12,442 nucleotides of DNA. Origin: Oscillospiraceae bacterium. GTDB lineage: Bacteria; Bacillota; Clostridia; Oscillospirales; Ruminococcaceae. Made by a program: the position numbers and the translations under genes. The stretch covers positions 1 to 12,442 of the forward strand of contig WRIP01000023.1 in assembly GCA_009782665.1 (NCBI GenBank), in the 5' to 3' direction. The notes below the pieces were generated by a model that had not been told where the DNA came from, searched no databases, and saw only the letters and a list, made by a program, of their open reading frames with translations. Below, in pieces: positions 7,268-12,442 of this stretch; position 1 is the stretch's first letter, and each line of letters starts with the position of its first letter.

Positions 7268-7885
7268 CTATCTATTATTGTCGTTATTTGTAAATCGCAT
7301 AATCTTAAGTATGCGAATGAGCAATGTGGCTGAGGCTACTAACAGTATACAGGGAAATACAATAATTTTACAATCGAATTCTGTCTTATCAGTGTATTCT
7401 GACAAAAAATCCGGTATGATCTTCACCTTTTTGTATGCTATACGAAGATAAAGCGACATCAGTTTCTGTAACGATAAAATTGCCGCAAAGCTTCTACCGG
7501 CAGCAATAGCGGTATCTTTAGGGTCATCTTTTGCCACCACCAGTAGCAACCTCACCTTACGTATGACTAACGAACGGGGTAAAGATCGCAAGAAACGCAT
7601 CGCGGGCGGTATCATGGCAACTATCATCTGCTTATCGAACGGCAAGGAACTGGTTTTTTCGGTCTTTGCTTTCTTTTTAGTTTTGGTAGTCTTTTCTGGT
7701 TTCTTATCCCTCTTAGCTAGCGGATACACCTTTATGGGTATATGTATGAGGTGGAGATATACAGAAAACTGCGAATCTCTATATCTCAGTGATATGTGAA
7801 GCGGTAGCAGTATTACAAGCAATACTACTCCGATAACCGAAAGCAGTATATACATCAGGATCTTCAGTAGCAGTAACGCAATCAT
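7268..7885 (-). CDS. DUF2953 membrane protein
   Basis: This 205-aa protein belongs, by sequence pattern and context, to the DUF2953 family of unknown function, often encoded between scpB and ytfJ in spore formers. It has a strong N-terminal membrane segment (about residues 3-28, mostly Leu/Ile/Val). A beta-rich piece YLHLIHIPIKVYPL follows, then a lysine-rich linker (about 58-80). The family block is DDPKDTAIAAGRSFA (about 117-131), and a second hydrophobic segment lies near the C-terminus (about 174-193). Its start ATG directly follows the scpB stop (TAGATG), with AGAGG about 8 nt upstream, so the two are co-translated. It is probably anchored in the cytoplasmic membrane; a link to sporulation is suspected only from its neighbours. 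Confidence 0.82.
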   Translation of the reverse strand: MIALLLLKILMYILLSVIGVVLLVILLPLHISLRYRDSQFSVYLHLIHIPIKVYPLAKRDKKPEKTTKTKKKAKTEKTSSLPFDKQMIVAMIPPAMRFLRSLPRSLVIRKVRLLLVVAKDDPKDTAIAAGRSFAAILSLQKLMSLYLRIAYKKVKIIPDFLSEYTDKTEFDCKIIVFPCILLVASATLLIRILKIMRFTNNDNNR

Positions 7886-8437
7886 CTACTCGTCCTCTTG
7901 TACCATCATATCCGACAGCTGTTCTGCCTGATCTCTTGCGGGTGGTAGTTCCTCCAGCGAATTCATGCCGAAGGATCTGAGAAATACATCGGTAGTTCTA
8001 AAGCTGATGGGACGTCCAGGCAGATTAAGCCTGCCTGCTTCTGCTACCAGTCCCTTATCCAACAGACCGGATACCGAGGATGAACTGTCGACCCCTCTCA
8101 CCTGCTCGATGAAGCTTCTAGTTACCGGCTGATTATACGCTATTATTGCTAGTGTTTCCATAGCTGCAGTGGACAGCGGAGTGTTGCGTCTGGTGTTCAG
8201 TGCTTTTCTCACGAACTCGACATAGGTCGGTCGGGTTGCTAACTGATATCTATTCTCCATCTGAAGAATACAGATACCGGCAAGACGTTGATCGTAATCC
8301 GACATCAACTCTAGCATAGCCGCTTCAACCAGCTCGGGTTGTTCCTCTAGACTTTCAGCGATTTTTTCGCAGGAGATGGGTTCACCCATTGCGAACAACA
8401 CCGCTTCAACTATGTTTTTTATCTGTTGGTCATTCAT
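7886..8437 (-). CDS. scpB: Segregation and condensation protein B
   Basis: ScpB is the winged-helix partner that binds ScpA and SMC to form the bacterial condensin complex that organises and separates chromosomes. The protein (183 aa from this start) has two winged-helix units. The first contains IKNIVEAVLFAMGEPISCEKIAE and the second ETLAIIAYNQPVTRSFIEQVRGVDS, the most conserved ScpB stretch. SGLLDKGLVAEAGRLNLPGRPI and a C-terminal YRTTDVFLRSFG-like segment (here FRTTDVFLRSFGMNSLEELP) follow. The frame opens 12 nt earlier at ATG 8449, but AGAGG touches that codon directly. ATG 8437 (MNDQQIK) therefore fits better, giving an 8-nt overlap (ATGAATGA) with the scpA stop, a sign of translational coupling. 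Confidence 0.95.
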   Translation of the reverse strand: MNDQQIKNIVEAVLFAMGEPISCEKIAESLEEQPELVEAAMLELMSDYDQRLAGICILQMENRYQLATRPTYVEFVRKALNTRRNTPLSTAAMETLAIIAYNQPVTRSFIEQVRGVDSSSSVSGLLDKGLVAEAGRLNLPGRPISFRTTDVFLRSFGMNSLEELPPARDQAEQLSDMMVQEDE

Positions 8438-9161
8438 CAGATGTATCATCCTCTGTTGCGATATTTCTTCTAACTGTGTGCTCTATAGTCCCATCATCCG
8501 ACACTAGTATCCGTCGGTTATTCATTAACTCAAGCAATCCTAGAAATGTAGCAATGGATTCTCCTTTGCTCTTGATGGTACTGAACAATTCATTGAGGGT
8601 CCTGACCACTCCGCGTCTTAGGCTTCGGAGTATATGCAGCATTCTCGAGGATACCGACACAACCGGGGCTACTACTATCTCTTCAAAGGTTCTCTGCCCC
8701 TGTTCGGTTATGACTATGGCTTTGGTCATCAGTGCCTTCATGGCTGTTAGCAGTTCTTGTGGGTCATGTACCGCCTTATACTCCTCGGTAAAATCTATCT
8801 TCATCGGTTCACGAACGAAGAAGAATAGTCCCTCTTGCATATATCGAAGCTTTGCTGCTGCCTGTTGAGCGAGCTGATACTCGACTAACTGTCCGACCAA
8901 CTCCCGATGAAGTTGTTCAGTTTCCTCCTGACGGGGAAGTAGTGCAACAGATTTCATGTATACCAGTCTTGCAGCCATCTCGATGAACTCACTGGCATCT
9001 TCCAGCTGGGAGGGTCCGATGGTGCCGATGAAATCGAGATATTGATCGATAATGAGCGATAACTTGACATCCAGCAAAGTCATCCGATTGCCGGCGATGA
9101 GTTTAAGTAGTAGGTCAAGTGGTCCCTCAAAGTTTTCGATTGAAAAGTTCAGTTGTTCCAT
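8430..9161 (-). CDS. scpA: Segregation and condensation protein A (kleisin)
   Basis: ScpA is the kleisin that bridges the SMC heads and carries the ScpB dimer. The 243-aa protein begins with the kleisin signature FEGPLDLLLKLIAGNRMTLLDVKL (about 11-34). EDASEFIEMAARLVYMKSVALLP (about 54-76) follows, matching the family's helical N-terminal domain that binds the SMC neck. The middle is helical and acidic-rich. The C-terminal winged helix contains VVRTLNELFSTIKSKGESIATFLGLLELMNNRRI (about 183-216), which contacts the SMC cap. GAGG lies a few bases before the ATG. It starts 14 nt after the M50 protease stop and overlaps scpB. Length is normal for Firmicutes ScpA. Confidence 0.95.
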   Translation of the reverse strand: MEQLNFSIENFEGPLDLLLKLIAGNRMTLLDVKLSLIIDQYLDFIGTIGPSQLEDASEFIEMAARLVYMKSVALLPRQEETEQLHRELVGQLVEYQLAQQAAAKLRYMQEGLFFFVREPMKIDFTEEYKAVHDPQELLTAMKALMTKAIVITEQGQRTFEEIVVAPVVSVSSRMLHILRSLRRGVVRTLNELFSTIKSKGESIATFLGLLELMNNRRILVSDDGTIEHTVRRNIATEDDTSDE

Positions 9162-9175
9162 TATACCTCAACAAT

Positions 9176-9847
9176 CTATGCTAACAGTATATCCAAATAC
9201 ATGGTGGCTTTGGACAGGAGTGAATACATACTTATCTGTAGCTGTGTGATAATACCGTTGAGCAGACCGGAAGACATCAATAAGAAGAGAACGATTACGA
9301 TGTATCGCTCGTATCTCATGATGCCAAAATATATCCGTTCCGGAAGGAACAACAGGAAGACTCTGGAACCGTCTAGTGGGGGTATGGGCAACAGGTTAAA
9401 CACTGCCAGGGTGATGTTGATGGCTATCATATATTCCAGTAGTATCGATATGACATGTCTAAATGAACTACCGTCTAGTCCGCCAGCAGTATAGTATACT
9501 ACCTTATATATGACAATGAATAGATAGGCTAACAAGAAGTTGGAGAGCGGACCTGCCAGCGATGATAGTGCCATCGATATCTTCTTGTTGGTATAGAAAC
9601 GGTGGTTAACCGGGACCGGCTTGGCCCATCCAAACCCGACAAATATCATGAACATAGCTCCTATGATATCAAAGTGTTTTATGGGGTTGAGGGAGATACG
9701 TCCCAGGTTTTTTGCGGTAGGATCACCTAATTTATCAGATACATATGCATGTGCTGTTTCATGCAATGGTATCGGTAAAGCCAATGCTAGTATTCTTGCC
9801 AAATACATAAGGGCAGTAGTTGGGTCTATTGCATAACCTTTCGTCAT
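9176..9847 (-). CDS. Site-2 protease-type M50 intramembrane metalloprotease
   Basis: This 223-aa polytopic membrane protein is an M50 family zinc metalloprotease of the short (cd06158-like, no PDZ) type. The zinc motif HETAH lies at residues 29-33 at the end of the first membrane helix, and the third ligand is the Asp of NLLPIPPLDGSR (Asp159). Between them lie WAKPVPVN (74-81) and LSSLAGPLSNFLLAY (94-108), both typical of this subgroup. Five or so hydrophobic segments can be seen. Such proteases cut within membrane helices; the substrate here is unknown. In many Firmicutes a gene of this type precedes scpA, so the position is expected. It is the first gene of the minus-strand block, with a weak RBS (AGAGA) and a leader of about 86 nt from the proposed promoter. 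It is not the sporulation protease SpoIVFB by any feature seen. Confidence 0.92.
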   Translation of the reverse strand: MTKGYAIDPTTALMYLARILALALPIPLHETAHAYVSDKLGDPTAKNLGRISLNPIKHFDIIGAMFMIFVGFGWAKPVPVNHRFYTNKKISMALSSLAGPLSNFLLAYLFIVIYKVVYYTAGGLDGSSFRHVISILLEYMIAINITLAVFNLLPIPPLDGSRVFLLFLPERIYFGIMRYERYIVIVLFLLMSSGLLNGIITQLQISMYSLLSKATMYLDILLA

Positions 9848-9880
9848 TGTGTAATCTCTTAATCTGATTTATTCAGTGAA

Positions 9881-9906
9881 TGATACTCACCAAGGCATGA
9901 GTATCA
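9881..9906 (-). other. Hairpin in the leader of the scpAB operon
   Basis: TGATACTCA (9881-9889) and TGAGTATCA (9898-9906) form a perfect 9-bp inverted repeat with an 8-nt loop (CCAAGGCA). It lies between the proposed promoter and the first gene, about 35 nt before the M50 protease ATG. No T run follows on either strand, so it is not a terminator. It could be an operator for a dimeric repressor or an mRNA leader structure. No riboswitch or T-box features were recognised. Confidence 0.5.
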
Positions 9907-9939
9907 ATATATATCGAAGTTATTATGGTTCGCTTATGT

Positions 9940-9968
9940 AAGATAGCATAATACCGACAAAACATCAA
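9940..9968 (-). promoter_or_regulatory. Candidate sigma-A promoter of the M50-scpAB operon
   Basis: On the minus strand, TTGATG (9968-9963) and TATCTT (9945-9940) are spaced by exactly 17 nt, four of six matches to each consensus box. A nearby alternative pairs TTGACC with TATTAT at a 20-nt spacing, which is too wide. The predicted start near 9933 would give a leader of about 86 nt containing the hairpin at 9881-9906. No other convincing pair was found upstream of the first gene. Moderate confidence only. Confidence 0.42.
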
Positions 9969-10040
9969 CATCCGGTCAACTCATAATCAGGTCTAATTTC
10001 AAACAGTTAAGCTAACACTCTTTTAGGTATTTTCGAGTTT

Positions 10041-10246
10041 TCATGAATAACAACGTTTCAACAGGTTTGCTCTTATACTCGCTCTTTCTCCATGCTCCCA
10101 CGCTACAAACTGTTCATCGGGAGTTGCGTATAGCTTTGCGGTTCCGTCAGCGATTTCGGCGTCAATATCTTGGCGTCGTCAAGATGTAGATCAATATATG
10201 CGGGTTCCTTAATATTTCCATTAAGGAGAAACCTATATGGTGTTAT
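10041..10246 (-). pseudogene. Decayed small gene split by a one-base frameshift
   Basis: In the 522-nt space between the M50 protease and the lipoprotein, the minus strand holds two open stretches that join into one protein-like sequence of about 68 residues. The first (10246-10169) reads TPYRFLLNGNIKEPAYIDLH then LDDAK. The second (10168-10041, one frame over, ending in TGA) reads DIDAEIADGTAKLYATPDEQ, then FVAWEHGERASIRANLLKRC and YS. Restoring one base in the AAG of LDDAK links them without a break. There is no ATG: the first codon after an in-frame TAA is ATA, where ATG may have stood, with AAGGTGA upstream. The composition (Asp/Glu rich, amphipathic, no low complexity) and CGX/GCX codon use look coding. 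I do not recognise a family, and the remnant could come from a mobile element. The two flanking parts of the gap (9969-10040 and 10265-10369) show nothing I can name. Confidence 0.42.
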
Positions 10247-10264
10247 TTAGTAACTAAAATCACC
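10239..10264. repeat. Interrupted inverted repeat upstream of the decayed small gene
   Basis: GGTG (10239-10242) pairs with CACC (10261-10264), and ATTTAGT pairs with ACTAAA inside, around a very short centre. The structure overlaps the proposed RBS and start region of the decayed gene at 10041-10246. No T run follows on the minus strand. It may be a chance AT-rich palindrome or an old operator. Confidence 0.3.
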
Positions 10265-10369
10265 TTAATTATTTAATGTAAACACACTAGCTGATAGTAT
10301 CTGCCTGAAAAAGCAATTGAACATTCAAGTATATCTGTAAGTTTTATAGAAATGCAGTCGGATGTGTCT

Positions 10370-11808
10370 TTAGAAGTTAAGTGAGATGAGTTTGTAGTTA
10401 TTTATACTGTTCCAGTAGTCGTCGCAGGAAATCATAGCATAGATATATCGGCTTCCTCCCCACCCTGAGACTATATCATAATATTCGATTGGACTTTTAC
10501 TCACTGCACCGTTTTCAGTCATCCCAACAACAATTAAGAATTCGTTTTCTATACACGCAATAATCTCCACGATTTGTTCACCACCATATTGATTGTGATA
10601 GTGTAATGTATGCTCTTTTATCTCTCCTGAGGCAGTGTTCAGTGAATATCTCGTACCGGTTTCCTTGTGACGAAATAGAACCATGCCTTGATATATCGTA
10701 CTATTCATTGTAAAGGAGTATTCACCATCTTCAGTTGGTAAATTCCCGACAACTGTTTCTGTATCATTTTCGATATCTATCTCAATGATGTCATAGGAGA
10801 CTTCATCTATGACAAGAAAGGTACTCCCTGTAAAATCAGAGAGCGTAGTATCTTGAGTAAACTGCTTTGTAGTTATCTCCTGTATGGTACCGGTCTTTTT
10901 GTTTACGGTAAAATACTCGATGTCTGTTATGTATTTTGAAGGTTGGGCATAGGGGGTATTGATGAACTCATTATCGCAATACTCTGTTATGGTTGTTTTC
11001 GCTTTTGAAAACAGAGGTTCATTCATGTATGTTCCTATTACACTGACATATTCTCCACCAATCCCATCGTAGATTCCTATATCGAATCTATTTTCGATTT
11101 CGAGTGTTTCTAGATCGACAACCACCAAAGTTTGCATCTTGTTTACACTACGAGCATTTTCAACAGTATATAGCTTTTCAGTATCGTAAAAGAGCCCTGT
11201 TTCGTCAATCGTACAGTCAACATCTGCAGTATACACCCATTTCCTGTCTGTCCCGTCAAGGTTACTCATCTCTATACCGGCAGGTATTTCCGGTATTGTT
11301 ATTGTTTCAGTTCCGATTTCATATGCTCTTTCTTCAACATATACAAAATGTATCCAGAACAGTCTATCCTCTGAAGCAATTAACGACCAATTAGCTATCT
11401 GTGATTTAATCCATGCATCGCAGCTATCGTCTTTATGAGTGCAATCGGTTATATAGCATAAAGGATTAGTCTGCAACGAGACAAAGTCGGTGACATATAC
11501 CATTTGATATCCATATCCATAGTAGGTGTTAGTCCATCCTTCCGGTTGAAACTCAGCTAAAAATCGATCAGGTATTACCCTATTAAAGTACGCAACAGTA
11601 GAATTAGATGATATCTGTAAAAAAGCACTAGATAATCTAGTAAGAGGCAAATCCGTCGGTTCTTCTTCAACTTCTAACAGAAGAACCTCTTCATTGTTTT
11701 TAGGCACTGATTCAGAGCTACCTAATGTTTCGTCGGGTATAACATCAGTTTTTGAGCAGGCAGAAAAACTAGTAGTAAAGAAAAGAAAAATACTAGTAAT
11801 CGTTTCAT
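10370..11808 (-). CDS. Secreted lipoprotein of unknown function, signal peptide out of frame
   Basis: The mature part is a long minus-strand frame ending at TAA 10372-10370. It is rich in short beta-like repeats (Thr/Asp/Tyr rich; phrases such as MSNLDGTDRKWVYTADVD, YFTVNKKTGTIQEI and YSLNTASGEIKEH). This resembles beta-propeller-like extracytoplasmic proteins. A Cys/His cluster, PLCYITDCTHKDDSCDAWI, gives C-x4-C-x-H-x4-C. The frame can be extended to a TTG at 11854, but that has no RBS and its N-terminus is not a good signal peptide. In the next frame, ATG 11808 with AGGA 8 nt upstream encodes a textbook lipoprotein signal, MKRLLVFFFSLLLVF. That frame hits a TAG soon after. Adding one T to the T5 run (plus-strand A at 11764-11768) joins it to SACSKT, placing a lipid-attachment Cys at residue 18 of a 479-aa protein. 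The gene is therefore frameshifted in this sequence, by mutation, slippage or sequencing error. Function is unknown. Confidence 0.72.
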
Positions 11809-11928
11809 AGTCTATTCCTATAAATACATGGTGGTTCCAGACAAAATATACCAAAACCTTCTTCAGTAATACTCTTAAAAAAGAATCTTACATTTCCATA
11901 GTATCAAAACCATGTGTACAGCTAGTGA

Positions 11929-11957
11929 ACAGAGTGTGTAATTTCTTGGTACTCTGT
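11929..11957. repeat. Inverted repeat in the lipoprotein-rpmB divergent spacer
   Basis: ACAGAGT (11929-11935) and ACTCTGT (11951-11957) are a perfect 7-bp inverted repeat separated by 15 nt, about 120 nt upstream of the lipoprotein ATG. The centre-to-centre distance of about two helical turns would suit a dimeric regulator. No convincing -35/-10 pair for the lipoprotein gene was found around it. The role is unproven. Confidence 0.35.
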
Positions 11958-11996
11958 CACGATTCGGTGGCTTAACAATACTCTACTAAACGATTA

Positions 11997-12028
11997 CCTG
12001 TCATTTGGAGATCCCGACCTCCGACAGG
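11997..12028. repeat. Two-step inverted repeat upstream of the rpmB promoter
   Basis: CCTGTC (11997-12002) pairs with GACAGG (12023-12028), and inside it GGAG (12007-12010) pairs with CTCC (12019-12022), with ATTT bulged on one side. The element is markedly more GC-rich than the surrounding spacer. It lies about 24 nt before the rpmB -35 box, hence outside that transcript, so it could be a regulator site or part of a lipoprotein leader if transcription starts farther right. The rest of 11809-12051 shows nothing else I can support. Confidence 0.35.
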
Positions 12029-12051
12029 ACCAAAACTGAGCAAAACACTAC

Positions 12052-12080
12052 TTGCATTTCGTTTTTCTTTCTGATATATT
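12052..12080 (+). promoter_or_regulatory. rpmB promoter (extended -10)
   Basis: TTGCAT (12052-12057) and TATATT (12075-12080) are 17 nt apart, and TG-A directly before TATATT makes an extended -10, which compensates for the weak -35. Transcription would begin near 12087, giving a leader of about 70 nt before the rpmB ATG. It fits the expected position for a single ribosomal-protein gene. Confidence 0.6.
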
Positions 12081-12155
12081 AATAGCCGTGACTCAAAACA
12101 ATACTTTTTTATTAGTTTGATGATACATATTATTTAGTGAAAAGGAGGTGTTGAT

Positions 12156-12347
12156 ATGGCCAAGTGTGATATATGCGGAAAAGGTGTATCCTTTGGTATT
12201 AAGGTATCTCACTCACACAGACGTTCTAACCGTACCTTTAAACCCAATGTACAGCGTGTAAGAGCCGTTGTGGACGGAACCCCTAAACATATCTATGCCT
12301 GCACCCGTTGTCTGCGTTCGGGTAAGGTATCGAGGGTTGCCAACTAA
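12156..12347 (+). CDS. rpmB: Ribosomal protein L28 (bL28), zinc-ribbon form
   Basis: L28 is a small protein of the 50S subunit. This 63-aa protein has the family sequence MAKCDICGKGVSFGIKVSHS, then HRRSNRTFKPNVQRVRAVVDG (about 21-41), then ACTRCLRSGKVSR (about 48-60). Two CxxC pairs (Cys4/Cys7 and Cys49/Cys52) make it the zinc-binding type; bacteria with zinc-regulated paralogues carry a second form lacking them. A near-perfect RBS (AGGAGGTG at 12143-12150) lies 5 nt before the ATG, fitting a highly expressed gene. It stands alone on the plus strand, with its own promoter and terminator, divergent from the lipoprotein gene. Confidence 0.97.
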   Translation: MAKCDICGKGVSFGIKVSHSHRRSNRTFKPNVQRVRAVVDGTPKHIYACTRCLRSGKVSRVAN

Positions 12348-12386
12348 ACAGCAACACGAAAATCCAATAGTCAGTTTTATGAAAAT

Positions 12387-12416
12387 GTCAGTCGAAAGAC
12401 CGACTTTTTCTTTTTT
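12387..12416 (+). terminator. Rho-independent terminator of rpmB
   Basis: GTCAGTC (12387-12393) pairs with GACCGAC (12398-12404) through a GAAA tetraloop, with one central A-C mismatch. Runs of T follow at once (TTTTT from 12405, TTTTTT from 12411). It lies 40 nt after the rpmB stop and explains the end of that single-gene transcript. Bases beyond it to the right edge contain nothing I can identify. Confidence 0.85.
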
Positions 12417-12442
12417 ATTTTTTCTTTACGACCAACTTGGGT

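Noticed and set aside
9848..10369. Riboswitch or T-box in the scpAB operon leader
   Set aside because: Only one simple hairpin is visible, with no T-box sequence, terminator/antiterminator pair or known aptamer pattern.
11809..11854. TTG start giving a 494-aa lipoprotein precursor
   Set aside because: No RBS, a charged and aromatic N-terminus unlike a signal peptide, and a much better ATG with RBS and signal sequence in the neighbouring frame at 11808.
1..12442. CRISPR array, tRNA, rRNA or defence system
   Set aside because: No regularly spaced direct repeats, no tRNA-like cloverleaf or rRNA segments, and no defence gene families were seen on either strand.

Overview
The window looks like chromosomal DNA of a spore-forming member of the Firmicutes, probably class Clostridia. 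The evidence is a YtfJ/GerW-type sporulation protein, a RemA (DUF370) regulator, the conserved yicC-remA-gmk-rpoZ-priA cluster, an scpA-scpB-DUF2953-ytfJ-rluB block, and a Cys4 (zinc-ribbon) form of ribosomal protein L28. A genus cannot be assigned from the sequence alone.

Left end (1-387): the C-terminal-side piece of a large serine recombinase runs off the left edge on the minus strand. It has no recognisable catalytic domain or start, so it reads as the scar of a mobile element. A clean Rho-independent terminator (309-348) follows and closes the main operon, which is transcribed towards the left.

Core (388-9847, all minus strand): twelve tightly packed genes, in transcription order: site-2-type M50 protease, scpA, scpB, DUF2953 membrane protein, ytfJ, rluB-type pseudouridine synthase, an unrecognised 126-aa protein, yicC, remA, gmk, rpoZ, priA and, last, a PfkB-family sugar kinase. 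(That is thirteen if scpA and scpB are counted separately.) Gaps run from an 8-nt overlap to about 76 nt, so most or all of it may be one transcript. A candidate promoter lies at 9940-9968 and the terminator at 309-348. The genes join chromosome segregation (ScpAB), replication restart (PriA), transcription (omega), GMP metabolism (Gmk), RNA modification and decay (RluB, YicC), matrix/osmotic regulation (RemA) and sporulation (YtfJ). The coaBC, def and fmt genes that often sit next to rpoZ and priA in Firmicutes are absent here; a PfkB kinase is in their place.

Right part (9848-12442): a 522-nt intergenic stretch holds the probable operon promoter, a leader hairpin and what looks like a small decayed gene (10041-10246) split by a one-base frameshift. 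Next is a minus-strand secreted lipoprotein gene (10370-11808). Its signal peptide lies in a different frame from its mature part, consistent with loss of one T from a run of five. Finally rpmB (L28) lies divergently on the plus strand with its own promoter, strong RBS and terminator.

I found no CRISPR array, tRNA, rRNA, toxin-antitoxin pair or obvious defence system. The most interesting items are the recombinase scar, the frameshifted lipoprotein, the decayed small gene and the uncharacterised protein between rluB and yicC.
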